This document shows, piece by piece, positions 1-10,351 of a stretch of DNA of 64,000 bases. The translations under genes were made by a program, and so were the position numbers. The stretch is taken from NCBI GenBank assembly GCA_021272165.1, contig JAJSLK010000063.1, positions 26,528-90,527 of the forward strand, read 5' to 3'. The notes beneath the pieces are model-generated. The model made no database searches. It saw nothing but the letters and a program-made list of their open reading frames with translations, and was not told the origin of the DNA. How positions within the stretch are numbered: position 1 is the first letter of the stretch; every line of letters begins with the position of its first letter. Source of the DNA: Methylacidiphilales bacterium. Lineage in GTDB: Bacteria > Verrucomicrobiota > Verrucomicrobiia > Methylacidiphilales > UBA1321.

Positions 1-870
1 CATTGCCTCGATCCTGTGCGCGAACTCGCGGTATATCTCCAGTGTATTGCAGCCGGAGTTTTGTTCCTCCTGTTTCATGCGTTGCAATTGTTCACTGGGA
101 CGCCGCCGTCCGGGATGGGAGACGAATGCGATTATTGATCCCCCGTGGATCGGGGCGAGATAGGCATCGAACAGTTCCAGTCCATGGCGCTGCAGCAACT
201 TTCCCAGCGTCGTCAGCGTGTAATAGAGGAGATGCTCGTGATAAATCTGGTCGAACGCACAGTTCTCCATGATCGACTTCATATAGAGAAACTGCACGAC
301 AAATACGCCGTTACCGTCGAGCGATTGCTTGATCCCCTCCGTTACCGAGTGAAGTTCCTCCAGATGAAAGAAAACGCCCGAGGCGTTGATCACATCGAAT
401 TTTTCCCCGATAGACCGAGCCGTCTCGAGATTGAAAAAAGCATGCCGCGTGGGAATGCCGCGGGCCTGCGCCTTTTCCCACGGGATGTGTGACGACTCCA
501 CTCCCAGCACTCGGTAGCCAAGCTGCTGGTAATGAGCCAGCTGCGTACCGTCATTCGAGCCGATGTCCAGCACCGACTTGCCCTGCGTTTCAGGAAAAAA
601 TCTCGTCGTTACTTCCTCTGCGATCCGGCTGAAGTGTTCGCTCAATGTTTTCGTCGTTCCGGAAAGATAGGTGTGATCGGCGAACATCACCTCTTTTTTC
701 ACCGTGTAGTCCAACTGGGCTGTGGCGCAATCGTGGCAATAGACCACGCGCAGCGGATAAAAGGGTTCCTTGCCCACCTCTTCGCGCGTCAGAAAATGAT
801 TGCACCAGGGCTGATGGCCCAGATCGATAACAGGCTCAAGCCGGGCGGAATCGCAGACGCGGCAGATCAT
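1..870 (-). CDS. Class I SAM-dependent methyltransferase with N-terminal zinc-binding motif (sugar C-methyltransferase type), partial, runs off the left edge
   Basis: Reverse-strand reading absent from the ORF track because it lacks a stop: MICRVCDSARLEPVIDLGHQPWCNHFLTREEVGKEPFYPLRVVYCHDCATAQLDYTV...FPETQGKSVLDIGSNDGTQLAHYQQLGYRVLGVE. CxxC...CxxC plus a SAM-binding DIGSNDG motif. The ATG overlaps the stop of the next gene (ATGA). Confidence 0.85.
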   Translation of the reverse strand, partial: MICRVCDSARLEPVIDLGHQPWCNHFLTREEVGKEPFYPLRVVYCHDCATAQLDYTVKKEVMFADHTYLSGTTKTLSEHFSRIAEEVTTRFFPETQGKSVLDIGSNDGTQLAHYQQLGYRVLGVESSHIPWEKAQARGIPTRHAFFNLETARSIGEKFDVINASGVFFHLEELHSVTEGIKQSLDGNGVFVVQFLYMKSIMENCAFDQIYHEHLLYYTLTTLGKLLQRHGLELFDAYLAPIHGGSIIAFVSHPGRRRPSEQLQRMKQEEQNSGCNTLEIYREFAHRIEAM

Positions 871-1637
871 GACAGGATCGCGGATGGCTCAGCGTGATTC
901 TCCGCAGGTGAAAAGAAAGCGGGATTCCCGGCAATAAAGCGTTCCGCTAGACCGAATGTTTTCGGAGTGCCAATATCCAGAAAGGGGCCGGTGGCAGGTA
1001 CAACGTGCAGCTTGGCCTTGTCGGCCAGGAGACGGGGAAATACATCTTTTTCGAAACTAAGAGGCAGACCGTCGGGAAAGCCGTTGCACGGGTTGCAGCG
1101 AAACAGGTACACACCCGCATTCACCAGCCCGCGACCGGGCCGCTTCTCCGCAAAGCGATGCAAAGTGCCTTGTGAATCGCACTCCAATGTTCCGTAGTTG
1201 GATGCATCGCCCACCGGTATACCCAGCAACGCTCCGGCGACAGTCTGCATCCGTAGTGTTTCAAACAGAGGACCCAGGGAAGTAAGAACCAGCGAATCCC
1301 CATTGCAAATCAGCCAGGCGTCGGGCGTGGCTGCTCCGGCTATCGCCTCCAGAAAGCCGCCTGCCGTGCCACGAGGTATCTTTTCGCGGACGCAGCGGAT
1401 CGTTGCACCCGGAATCTGGCTTGCGCCAAAATGGGATTCAATCTGTTCCGCCTTGTAGCCGGTGGAAAGGATGATGTCTCGAATCCCTTGAAGGATCAGA
1501 AAACGTACAATCCACTCCAAGAAAGGGCGCCCCAGCACCAGCGCCATCGGTTTTGGACACTCGGGCAGGAGATGCCGGATGCGCGTTCCCTGCCCACCGG
1601 CTAGAATCACCGCCGTGATTTGGGAAGGTGTTCTCAT
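867..1637 (-). CDS. Nucleotidyltransferase (sugar-phosphate nucleotidyltransferase, HddC-like)
   Basis: N-terminal VILAGGQGTRIRHLLPECPKPMALVLGRPFLEW signature; CNGDSLV motif. Confidence 0.85.
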   Translation of the reverse strand: MRTPSQITAVILAGGQGTRIRHLLPECPKPMALVLGRPFLEWIVRFLILQGIRDIILSTGYKAEQIESHFGASQIPGATIRCVREKIPRGTAGGFLEAIAGAATPDAWLICNGDSLVLTSLGPLFETLRMQTVAGALLGIPVGDASNYGTLECDSQGTLHRFAEKRPGRGLVNAGVYLFRCNPCNGFPDGLPLSFEKDVFPRLLADKAKLHVVPATGPFLDIGTPKTFGLAERFIAGNPAFFSPAENHAEPSAILS

Positions 1638-2570
1638 TTAGACATTGGAGTAAATACTGTTGCGCAGGATGACAAAGCCCTTGATTAATTCCTGAATGCC
1701 CCGATCCAGGCCCCATTCCGTCTTGAAACCGGTCGAGGCGATGCGAGTGTTCGAGATGATGTAGTCGCGTTTGTCCGGATCCTCACCAATGGGTGCTTCC
1801 AGAAAAACGAATGCAGGGAGATGTTCCTTGATCTTTGCGCAAAGTTCCAGCTTAGAGAGATTGGCGTCATCGAGCCCTACGTTGTAGGGGCGGCCGCGCA
1901 TTGTCTCGTAATTCCGGATGCCGTAAATGAAGACCCGGGCCACGTCGCGGATGTGGATATAATTACGCTTGAAGTGGCCCTCAAAGATCACCACCGCCCG
2001 ATCCATCACCGCCCGGTGGACAAAATCGTTGACCAACAAATCAATCCGCATCCGCGCCGACATCCCGAACACCGTCGCGAGCCGGAAGCTCATCCCGTTC
2101 TTCTCCAGCACCGCCGACTCCGCCTCCATTTTGGACGTGCCATACAGGGAGATGGGCCTCAGGGGGGATTCTTCCGTGCAGAATTTTCCCTTTTCGCCGA
2201 TGCCATAACCACTATTCGTTGTCGGATAGAGCAGCAATTGCTGCGGGGAAAGCAGGCGCACAATCATCCGCACCGCCTCCGAGTTGATCGATTGAGCCGA
2301 AAGCGGGTCCGTCTTGCAAAGCGGTGCGCCCACCAGCGCGGCCAGCGGGATGACGACGTCTGCCCTCGCGAGCAGCTTCTTCATCAAGGCCTCATCCCGG
2401 CAATCGCCGCGGACAACGGTGAAATGCTCCGAGGCGCAACATTCCAGCAAGCTGTTTTGCTTCCAGAGAAAGGAATCCAGAACCGTTACCGCGAAGCCCT
2501 CGCGCAACAGGGCAGGGACCAGGATGGAACCGAGGTAACCCGCCCCGCCGGTGACAAGAACGTGCGTCAT
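1638..2570 (-). CDS. NAD-dependent epimerase/dehydratase (SDR)
   Basis: MTHVLVTGGAGYLGSILVPALL Rossmann motif; YGTSKMEAE (YxxxK). Confidence 0.88.
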   Translation of the reverse strand: MTHVLVTGGAGYLGSILVPALLREGFAVTVLDSFLWKQNSLLECCASEHFTVVRGDCRDEALMKKLLARADVVIPLAALVGAPLCKTDPLSAQSINSEAVRMIVRLLSPQQLLLYPTTNSGYGIGEKGKFCTEESPLRPISLYGTSKMEAESAVLEKNGMSFRLATVFGMSARMRIDLLVNDFVHRAVMDRAVVIFEGHFKRNYIHIRDVARVFIYGIRNYETMRGRPYNVGLDDANLSKLELCAKIKEHLPAFVFLEAPIGEDPDKRDYIISNTRIASTGFKTEWGLDRGIQELIKGFVILRNSIYSNV

Positions 2571-2616
2571 AAGATTTTGTAAACCAAAAAATCCGTTTGG
2601 AATTAAGCCGCAGTCC

Positions 2617-3813
2617 TCATTCTTTGTCGAGTCTCGCCAGGATTTCTGAGGCGATCGCCAGCGAGGCAGTTGCCGCTGGCGAGGGGGAGTTGATCACATG
2701 GAGAGCGTTCCGGATTCGCACCAGCACAAAGTCCTGCACCAGTTCTCCCGAAGGTGTCATCGCCTGGGCGCGCACACCAGATCCTCCCGGCAGCAGATCC
2801 TCCATTCGCACTTCCGGCACCAGCCGTTGCAGGGCTGCGCAGAAAAGCGGCTTGCTCCATGATCGGCAAAATTCATTCCAGCACATTTTCCGGTGTCGGG
2901 CCAGGAACCGCCAAAGACCGTCAAAGCCAAGCGATTCTGCTAGGTCGCGCACATTCACATCCTGCTTGCGATATCCCTCGCGCGCAAAAGCCAGCACCGC
3001 ATTCGGTCCCGCTTCGATGCCTCCGCAGATCAGCCGCGTGAAGTGAACGCCCAGGAAGGGGAACGTCGGATCGGGAACGGGGTAGATCAGGTTTTTCACT
3101 AAAAACTGCCGTTCCGGACGAAGCTTAAAATATTCCCCCCGGAACGGCACGATCTTTGTCTTCAACTTTTCACCCGCCGCCTGTGCCATACGGTCGGAAT
3201 AAAGTCCTGCACAATTGATCAGGAAATCGGCCTGCATCGTTTCCCGTTCCGACGCTTGAATGTGCCAACCCGTGTCCGCTTCCGTGAGGCCCGTTACGCG
3301 GGTTTTGAACAGGAGCGTTCCGCCAAGTTCCTGGATCTTTTGCGCTAGGCAGGCGCATACCTGGGCATAGTCAACGATCCCCTCCTCGGGCACATGCAGC
3401 GCCGCACATCCCACGGCGTACGGCTCAATTTCCCGCAGTTCCTTCCGCCCCAGCAACCGCAGGCCCAAAAGGCCATTTTTCAGCCCCCGCCGATGCAGTG
3501 CCTGCAAGCGTCCTTCTTCCTCCGGCGAGGTCGCCACCACCAGTTTCCCGCAAATTTCGTGAGCTATCCCGTTATCCCTGCAAAAGCGAACCATCTCCCG
3601 GATGCCCGAAACCGCCAGCAACGCTTTCAGCGAACCTGGCTTATAATAAAGGCCCGCGTGCAGAACCCCGCTGTTGTGCGTCGTCTGGTGCCGCCCCGGC
3701 CCCGCCTCCTTCTCGACAACCGCTACTTCAGTGCCCGGATGCACCTGCAACAGGCGGTACGCCGTCGCCAGACCCACGATCCCCCCGCCAATGATGACAA
3801 CTTTTTTGCTCAA
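2617..3813 (-). CDS. lhgO: L-2-hydroxyglutarate oxidase (FAD-dependent oxidoreductase)
   Basis: MSKKVVIIGGGIVGLATAYRLL; HQTTHNSGVLHAGLYYKPGSLKA; PVPDPTFPFLGVHFTRLICGGIEAGPNAVLAFAREGY. Confidence 0.88.
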   Translation of the reverse strand: MSKKVVIIGGGIVGLATAYRLLQVHPGTEVAVVEKEAGPGRHQTTHNSGVLHAGLYYKPGSLKALLAVSGIREMVRFCRDNGIAHEICGKLVVATSPEEEGRLQALHRRGLKNGLLGLRLLGRKELREIEPYAVGCAALHVPEEGIVDYAQVCACLAQKIQELGGTLLFKTRVTGLTEADTGWHIQASERETMQADFLINCAGLYSDRMAQAAGEKLKTKIVPFRGEYFKLRPERQFLVKNLIYPVPDPTFPFLGVHFTRLICGGIEAGPNAVLAFAREGYRKQDVNVRDLAESLGFDGLWRFLARHRKMCWNEFCRSWSKPLFCAALQRLVPEVRMEDLLPGGSGVRAQAMTPSGELVQDFVLVRIRNALHVINSPSPAATASLAIASEILARLDKE

Positions 3814-3879
3814 AGCATTCCTTACAAAACCATCAAGCAGTGATCCTACGAGCTTTCGTTAGCAAGAAACTCGACGGGT

Positions 3880-4593
3880 TTGTTTATGAAGTGCACTTCC
3901 CAGATTTGGAATTTATGGATCTGGTTTCCGATCCTGATGTGGTCCGTGGCGAGGGCCGATACCGAGATAGATCAGACATGGCAGAGTATACGGGATCATC
4001 AGCCATCTGGTTTGCAATTGAAACTGACCTTGCCCAAGGACCATTTTTTCCAGGGAGAGGAAATCAACGGGACGGTCGAATTCATCAACAACTCCCAAGT
4101 TCCTTACTATCTCTGGACTGGCAGCGCGAGTCGATTTGGGCGCGCCTCCGGCATCGCCTTTTTCGCCGAGAGCGCCAGCGGCCACGCCGTCATCGATCCA
4201 CTCAAATGGGCGTCGATGGCCTTGCAAGATTTGGGTGGCATGGGGACATTCAAGGATTTGGGGACATGGGACATCACATTGCCGACGTCGTATTGGCTGC
4301 GGTTTGATCAACCCGGTACTTATACCCTTTATGCTTGGTCGGATCGTGCGCAAGCAGGATCCCAACCCAAGCCAGGGGTTCAGAATGGCCCATCGACTCG
4401 GGTCCCACTGGTTTCCGATAAAATCACGATCACGATTGAACCGCTGACACCCGAGCTGGAACAACAGACACTCGCCGAGGCCAAAGCGAAGTTAGCTACA
4501 AGTGCCGATAGAGCAGAGGGAGCAGTGGAACTTAATGCATTGCAAACACCTTCGGCGAGGGAGGCATTAGCGAGCAGAGGCGACGTCACATGA
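3880..4593 (+). CDS. Hypothetical exported protein
   Basis: 237-aa ORF with a hydrophobic N-terminus and coherent beta-rich composition; no family recognised. Confidence 0.5.
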   Translation: MFMKCTSQIWNLWIWFPILMWSVARADTEIDQTWQSIRDHQPSGLQLKLTLPKDHFFQGEEINGTVEFINNSQVPYYLWTGSASRFGRASGIAFFAESASGHAVIDPLKWASMALQDLGGMGTFKDLGTWDITLPTSYWLRFDQPGTYTLYAWSDRAQAGSQPKPGVQNGPSTRVPLVSDKITITIEPLTPELEQQTLAEAKAKLATSADRAEGAVELNALQTPSAREALASRGDVT

Positions 4594-4690
4594 ATGAAGA
4601 CGCCGGAACTAGAGCGCTCAGCGTATATGCCTGGCGGTAAAGATTCATCGGGCGAAAATAGTACCATGCGCACACCGGCACTCTGATCAT

Positions 4691-5494
4691 GTGCCTGCTG
4701 AAACTGCTCATCAGAGGTCAATTCTCCGAAGTATAAACGATTCGGATCACCTCCACGCCGTGATGTTGAATATGTCGCGGGACGAAGTTGACCTCAAATG
4801 GAAGGCGGGGCAGTTCGGTCGAATGCTTGAGCAAGCGCCGTACTTTCAAGAGGTTTTCGACAGTCACTTCGCCAAGGGCCTGGCCGGTATCGGCTATGCC
4901 ATGGAGCGCCGGGAAAAGAAGCTGGAAATAAAGGGAGTGCCAGAAGAGGTCGTGCAGAAATTCTCACGTCGTTCCAAGGAGATCGAGGAGAAGGCCAAGG
5001 AATTGAAAATCACGGATCCAAAGGAAAAAGCACAGTTGTCTTTATCGACCCGGGACAATAAGCGCGACGGTCTAACCGGAAATAAACTCAAGGAACGTTG
5101 GCGTGCAGAGTTAACCGACGAGGAATATAAGGTTCTTGAGGCCGCTGTTGCCGCCGCACAAAAGGGCCCTGTTGCCCCGGACCATAAAAGCGCCCGGGAG
5201 ATGATCGATTATGCCAGTCGCCACCTTTTCGAAAGAGCCTCGGTCATACCGGAACACATGCTCCTCATGGCGGCGCTCAAAGCCGGAACTGGCTTGGTCA
5301 GCCTAGAGGATTTGAAAAAGGCTCTCAATGAATCCGACATTATCCAGGAGAAAATGGATGGTGAAATGACCGGGAAATTCTCCAGCAGGTGGAGAAGTTG
5401 TTTCCCAATCAAGTCAATGCCGTGGTGGAAGAGAACGGGAAGGTTGATCTTTCAATTGCTCAGTCCGCTACCAACCCCACCGAGCGAGATCTAA
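4691..5494 (+). pseudogene. MobF/TrwC-type conjugative relaxase fragment, truncated at both ends
   Basis: HLHAVMLNMSRDEVDLKWKAGQFGRMLEQAPYFQEVFDSHFAKGLAGIGYAMERREKKLEIKGVPEEVVQKFSRRSKEIEE resembles the central relaxase domain. N-terminal catalytic Tyr region and helicase part absent. A second frame (EILQQVEKLFPNQVNAVVEENGKVDLSIAQ) continues after about 5370, suggesting a frameshift. Confidence 0.65.
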
Positions 5495-6533
5495 GGGTCG
5501 CAAGGGCCGTCACATCGGATGCCCTGTCGGTCCCGCCGGACGCCAAATAATGATATTCATCTGCATGGATTACACACAGGCGTTGGTTCCGGACTTGCGG
5601 GCGTCCCTGTAATGCCACGTAGAGGCGAGATTTTAAGATTCTACCCAATAACGAAGCTGATTCAAGGTTCCGCCCCGCTGCAAGGGAAAAGACCATGATC
5701 TTGCCGGAGACAATGTCTTCGGGCACGAAGGACAGGCCTCTCGAAGGGTCCAAATAGCGCCGGGTTTCAAGTGAAATAAGCGGGCCAAGAGCATCGAGCA
5801 GGCAGCTATTTAAGATTCCCTTGGTTCGTGGATCGAGCTTGTTCCACATATCGATTGTTGCCCTGACATGCTCAATCTTGCCGAGGAGGTTCGAGTTAAC
5901 GTGACCAGAAGCGACAGTCGCCATCGCTTCGAATCCGGTCAACAGTGCGTTGTCATCCGGTGAAGGACGTTTGGCCACTAACCAATTCATCAGGAATCTT
6001 ACCGCCATGTCAGTTTCCAACCGGCCACGCACAATCAGGCAAATACTGAGCGCCGCGTCGATTAAAGTCCTTGTGGTTTCCTGCCAGTAACCATTGTCCG
6101 AGTCATCGGTCCATGCGCCGTGAAAGAACTGAGCTGTGGCCGCAGGTACCTCATGGTATTTTCTTTTGGATTCACGGGCCTCCGCCAACAGGATCCGTTG
6201 GCGCGTCTGCTCAATGTCCTCCTCCACAGTCGTGTTCGCCAGAGTCTTTGCAACGGACTCTGGTGAGTCGGACGAAACTTCGTCCTCCTCCTGAGCAGCG
6301 GCTTCTTCCTGAGCCGAGGCGTGAAGCAGTTCGTGGTGCAGTTTGACTAGGTTTTCCCGGATAGATTCTTCATCACGACCGTTTGCACGGATCTTGATTT
6401 CCAATTCGGAGAGCTTCACCCATAAAGCTGACTCCGACCGGCCCAATATTTCAGCGATTTCCGCCCATTTACGTCTCTGTAAGCGGAGTTCAATCGCCCG
6501 GGCCAACTCCTTCTTCGTCCATATTTTGATCAT
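5460..6533 (-). pseudogene. T4CP (VirD4/TraG-like) C-terminal ATPase fragment fused to an N-terminal HTH/Myb-like segment
   Basis: Likely start at 6533 (MIKIWTKKELARAIELRLQRRKWAEIAEILGRSESALWVKLSEL) after a GGAGG RBS. C-terminal part FVPEDIVSGKIMVFSLAAGR...RLCVIHADEYHYLASGGTDRASDVTALATLRSRSVGLVAD resembles the T4CP Walker B region; no Walker A seen. Confidence 0.5.
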
Positions 6534-6815
6534 TATTTTTCCTCCTGATTGTTGTTCTCGGCGATTACCTGTTTGACGAAAAGATCGTCGGCGGCCGTCA
6601 CGCATTGCGTCGCGAGTGCCACGAGAAGGTCGAGCAATACTTCTGGTTCACGCCGCAGCCTCGCGCCATGCCAAAACGCATCGAGCCTTTCGGCCAACAA
6701 GGCATAGGCCTCATGGGGTGAACTGACGATTTGTCCGGTTTCGCGGGCTTCCGCGACGGAAGTTCCCAGCAGATCGAGAAACAGAGTTTCAGGTGAAGGT
6801 TTTGTTTGTTCCATA
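6533..6815 (-). CDS. Small hypothetical protein
   Basis: Plausible start MEQTKPSPETLFLDLLG...; overlaps the start of the downstream gene. Confidence 0.45.
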
Positions 6816-6885
6816 GATGAAGGCGATGTCTTCACCATATAAACGATTCTCGATGCCCGATTGGTGAATTTCAGCTCACAAAAGT

Positions 6886-7473
6886 TTGAAAAAAGTCCGG
6901 TCGGTTTTTTCACGACAACAAAAAAAAGTCGTGAAAACAACAACCACTAGTCCGTCGGGCTCTTTCAAAAATTGGGAGAGCGAAACCTTGAAACTCCTTG
7001 GCAACTATGAAGACGGGGTAGGTTCCCGGCTTCCCCGGGGAGAACTAACCTCGGGCGTCTTTCATCGGCTAGGCCGTGCCACGATCCGTGACGTCGGGCA
7101 TTTGCAAAAATTGCTCCCACGCGTGGTTCGTCAAGTGCTGATTGATTACAGTCGTGAGAAATCACGGGATCTTCAGCTCTTCGTGTATGATTACGCGTTT
7201 GACGTTCCCGCGTGCTCGAATGCTTCCTCTGAAATTATTGAAGAGCACAAGGAGATGCTGCTTGGTGACGATTCACCGTTGGACCAATCCGAAAAGACGT
7301 TGATCCGGTTGGCATTGGAAGATCCTGCCCAATTCATCAACCCGGATGGCCAACTGGCGCAGCGAGCCGTCGGTCGTCACTTGGGTGTCGATCATGCCAC
7401 CGTTCGCAATTGGTGGCTGAGGATACTGGAAAAAGTAGCAGCCATGGGCGAGGGGCCGGACTTTTCCATCTAG
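6886..7473 (+). CDS. Putative DNA-binding / sigma-like protein with C-terminal HTH
   Basis: C-terminal GQLAQRAVGRHLGVDHATVRNWWLRILEKV looks helix-turn-helix. Confidence 0.5.
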   Translation: MKKVRSVFSRQQKKVVKTTTTSPSGSFKNWESETLKLLGNYEDGVGSRLPRGELTSGVFHRLGRATIRDVGHLQKLLPRVVRQVLIDYSREKSRDLQLFVYDYAFDVPACSNASSEIIEEHKEMLLGDDSPLDQSEKTLIRLALEDPAQFINPDGQLAQRAVGRHLGVDHATVRNWWLRILEKVAAMGEGPDFSI

Positions 7474-7602
7474 AACCTCAGAGAAGCGCCTCACGTCGGG
7501 TGTGGCGCTTCCCTCCTCTTTCGCCGCTGAACGCGGCGGCACTCCAGCCCCAAAGATTGAAACAAACATCGCGATGGACGTGCTCGAACAAAAAAATACC
7601 TC

Positions 7603-8757
7603 ATGAAATCGATCATCCTCCATCCCGATGCCGCAATCCGCGAAATCATACGAACTCAGCTCGAACATCTCCATCATGTCGTTGTCCATGAGGACACGAA
7701 CATCGCTCAGATCTTGGTTGCAGTGGCCAAGTATCGTCCTCACTTCGTCGTGGCGGAAGACCCCGAACAGATTCATCGCGGAAGAATTGTCACCCTCTTT
7801 GAGGCACTGTCTCTCCGTGTACCGATTTTGTGGTATCCGCCCGGATTTATTGGGGCTGCCGGCGAAGGATGGCTCACGGCCGAAATCTCTCGCTTGCTTG
7901 AGGGATCGAGCGCCCATGGGTTTGCGCATTACTCCGGCGAATCCCGAAGTGTCCTCCGAGACCTCGGGTACGCACCATTTGAAGATGGGGCCAAAAGGAA
8001 TTTTCCCGCTTTTGGAGATGCTTCCTCGCTGGGTCTCGCCCGAGAAATGGCAGCCTTCGCCCAGCAAGTGGAATGTGCGCTGACTCATCATGCTACTGCC
8101 CGACGCTACCTGCGTCAGTGTCTGTTGACGGATAGAGGGCTCCGAAGGGAAGTGGCCTACCGCGCAGTCCATTCAAGTCACAAAATTTACTGGTTGAGAG
8201 AACATGTCTTTCGATTGGTAGGCGTTCTTTCGCACTACCTGAATGGTGTCGAACCAGCCTACCTGCCGCCGCCCGCACCACCGTCGCCCAAACTCGATTT
8301 TCTGCACCATACGTCAATCGCCGAGAATTATTACGCGGCGACGTCGCTGCTTATGCAAGGCATCAAGCCGAGTTGGATGTCGCCGTTGCGTTCGGTCTTG
8401 AACATGAAGTTCACCGGGCAGGATGAAGCGGCCTTGTTGGAAGAAACTCTCACCCTGGCTGGCTGGTCCTTGCTTTTGCGAGAGATCGCCATCGCCCAGG
8501 TACGCGTGATGGAATGCGCATTGCGTCCCGAACAGCCTTGGTACTCGACAGGCCTTCCCTCGCGCGCCCTCCATCGCGCTACTCAGACCTTCTGCGATTT
8601 CTGGGATTTGCGCCAGTTACGGACGAATCCCGAACACCTTCGTCTCATCGCCGATGGGATCGTGGTCGATGGTGTTAGGTCGCCCAGAGCGCTTTCGGTT
8701 GTGCCGCCTTTTGGCCACTACGTCGAGACCCGGACCAACAATTCTTCCCAAACATAA
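7603..8757 (+). CDS. Hypothetical protein with receiver-like N-terminus
   Basis: 384-aa ORF; MKSIILHPDAAIREIIRTQLEHLHHVVVHEDTNIAQILVAVAKYRPHFVVAED resembles a degenerate REC fold. Confidence 0.45.
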   Translation: MKSIILHPDAAIREIIRTQLEHLHHVVVHEDTNIAQILVAVAKYRPHFVVAEDPEQIHRGRIVTLFEALSLRVPILWYPPGFIGAAGEGWLTAEISRLLEGSSAHGFAHYSGESRSVLRDLGYAPFEDGAKRNFPAFGDASSLGLAREMAAFAQQVECALTHHATARRYLRQCLLTDRGLRREVAYRAVHSSHKIYWLREHVFRLVGVLSHYLNGVEPAYLPPPAPPSPKLDFLHHTSIAENYYAATSLLMQGIKPSWMSPLRSVLNMKFTGQDEAALLEETLTLAGWSLLLREIAIAQVRVMECALRPEQPWYSTGLPSRALHRATQTFCDFWDLRQLRTNPEHLRLIADGIVVDGVRSPRALSVVPPFGHYVETRTNNSSQT

Positions 8758-8798
8758 AAGCGACTCTTGAACCACAAACCAATACTGAAAGAAATACG

Positions 8799-9220
8799 AT
8801 GAAAATGGAATCTGACTACGAACCAATCACAGGAACCCTGCAACTTCAATACGACGCGCAAGCTCAGAAAATCTTCGACGAGGCGTCGAAGAAAATGGCC
8901 CCGCGTTTTGATTTCAGCAGCTCGCCCATACGCAAGATGATGGGTGAGGAGGCTGACGAGGATATTGGCAAACCACTTCGTCTCTTGGCGGAATTGGGCG
9001 CTTCATCTTCGAGGACGATACAGGTCAGGCCTATGGCAATGCAGTCTTTACTGAACCTGACCTGCTGGATGGCTCTTCGCTTGAGCGACGACCAGCAGCC
9101 GATCAAAATCTACACCCCGGATCAAATGCAGCGGCTTCTGGATGCAGCTTGGGGAATGGCCTCTCCGGGCGCTGCTCCTATGGCGTTCAGTGGTTTTGGC
9201 TACATTCGAGCAGAGGAAAG
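8799..9220 (+). pseudogene. Chimeric fragment ending in a tyrosine-integrase catalytic-domain piece
   Basis: IKIYTPDQMQRLLDAAWGMASPGAAPMAFSGFGYIRAEE parallels EVFTPAEFALLLTAADEHLLPFLIFGGMAGLRSAEI of the intact integrase at 57.3 kb. The frame after RAEE is unrelated. Confidence 0.5.
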
Positions 9221-9768
9221 CTGCCGAACTGACCCCGACGATCCTGCACGATGTGACCCACTTCATGCAGGACAGCAAACCCTGCAGCTCCGAGGAATAG
9301 CTCGTTTGCCAACCGGCTTGGCATCTCCGTTGGGGCTGCCTCGGGTTTAGGAACATCGTTCGGCCACTCAGCAGGATCGCCATCTTTGACCCCCGCGACG
9401 GCCCAATCGAGCAGTTTCGCAACGCGGCGTCCCTCCTCGTCAACGGTAAGCCTCGTGGCTTGAAACCCATTTGCTTGAAAGGCCCGGTACGCGTGCATCG
9501 CGCCATAACAGAGCGCCCAGAAATGCTCCAAACCACGAACCCCAACATAAACGAGACCCAAACCGCCGAATAAATCCGCTCCCTCGAAGCGCATGCGCAT
9601 GGCTTCCCGATCAAAGCTATACTTGATGTTCTTTTCGTCGAAGATCGCCTTCAGCTTATCTCTACGTTCGGGCGCAAGCCGGAATGGGGCGTCTTCGATG
9701 TCGGGGAAAAGAACTTCAATCGGCGAGGCCATAGGGTTGTCCAACGAGGGGCTGATCAGGCTCCACAT
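9220..9768 (-). pseudogene. Lit/U49-like metallopeptidase, 3'-truncated just after the HExxH motif
   Basis: GLGLVYVGVRGLEHFWALCYGAMHAYRAFQ...EWPNDVPKP...ANELFLGAAGFAVLHEVGHIVQ; layout recalls peptidase family U49 (phage exclusion protein Lit). Confidence 0.55.
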
Positions 9769-9872
9769 TTTGAATAATTCGACGAGCTTTTCATGGAGAA
9801 ATCAAAGAATTTGTCGGATTTGTCGGCAAATGGACTACTCAGCCCCCCCTTTTTAGAGGTAAAAAGGGGTGT

Positions 9873-9954
9873 GCCGGTGGAGGGACTTGAACCCCCACTT
9901 ACTTGCGTAAAACAGATTTTGAGTCTGTCGCGTCTGCCATTTCGCCACACCGGC
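9873..9954 (-). tRNA. tRNA-Leu(CAA)
   Basis: Reverse complement GCCGGTGTGGCGAAATGGCAGACGCGACAGACTCAAAATCTG...GGGGGTTCAAGTCCCTCCACCGGC; 7-bp acceptor stem, T-arm, anticodon loop CTCAAAA. Confidence 0.93.
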
Positions 9955-10351
9955 CTATTTGATAATCAATGACTTACACGGAATCCTAGCGCAGATAAAT
10001 CGATTATGCAAGTGCCTGTCGCGTCTGGCTCATAACTAGTTACAACTAATTTTTGTGCAATGGCATCCAAACTTCATTTGCGTATCGTTCACGGTTTACT
10101 CGGAAAGTAAGCAAAAATAGTAACTGGTCGTTTATCGACAGTCTCCGGCTAGCAGCAATGCGAAAGCCCCAACCGCTTTGGGATTTTTGGCGTAGAGTTG
10201 ATGTAAGGCGAGCCGTGCATCGCGATTCAATTCCTTAGCCGTGGCGGCGTGGAGGGCACTGGAAAAGCAGACCATTGAGCAGAACGCGAGAAGGGCCGGT
10301 GGCGAACTGATGATGGAGCTTCATAAGTTTGTGAAGACGAAAAAGCCCCTT

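Noticed and set aside
145-897. Plus-strand ORFs over the left edge
   Set aside because: They are antisense to a much better minus-strand methyltransferase reading that continues off the edge.
1821-2582. 253-aa plus-strand ORF
   Set aside because: Antisense shadow of the SDR gene; His/Arg/Gln-rich composition typical of spurious frames.
4671-4681. cacaccggc as an att copy of tRNA-Leu at the left end of the conjugative remnant
   Set aside because: 9 bp only, also present by chance elsewhere (near 28770).
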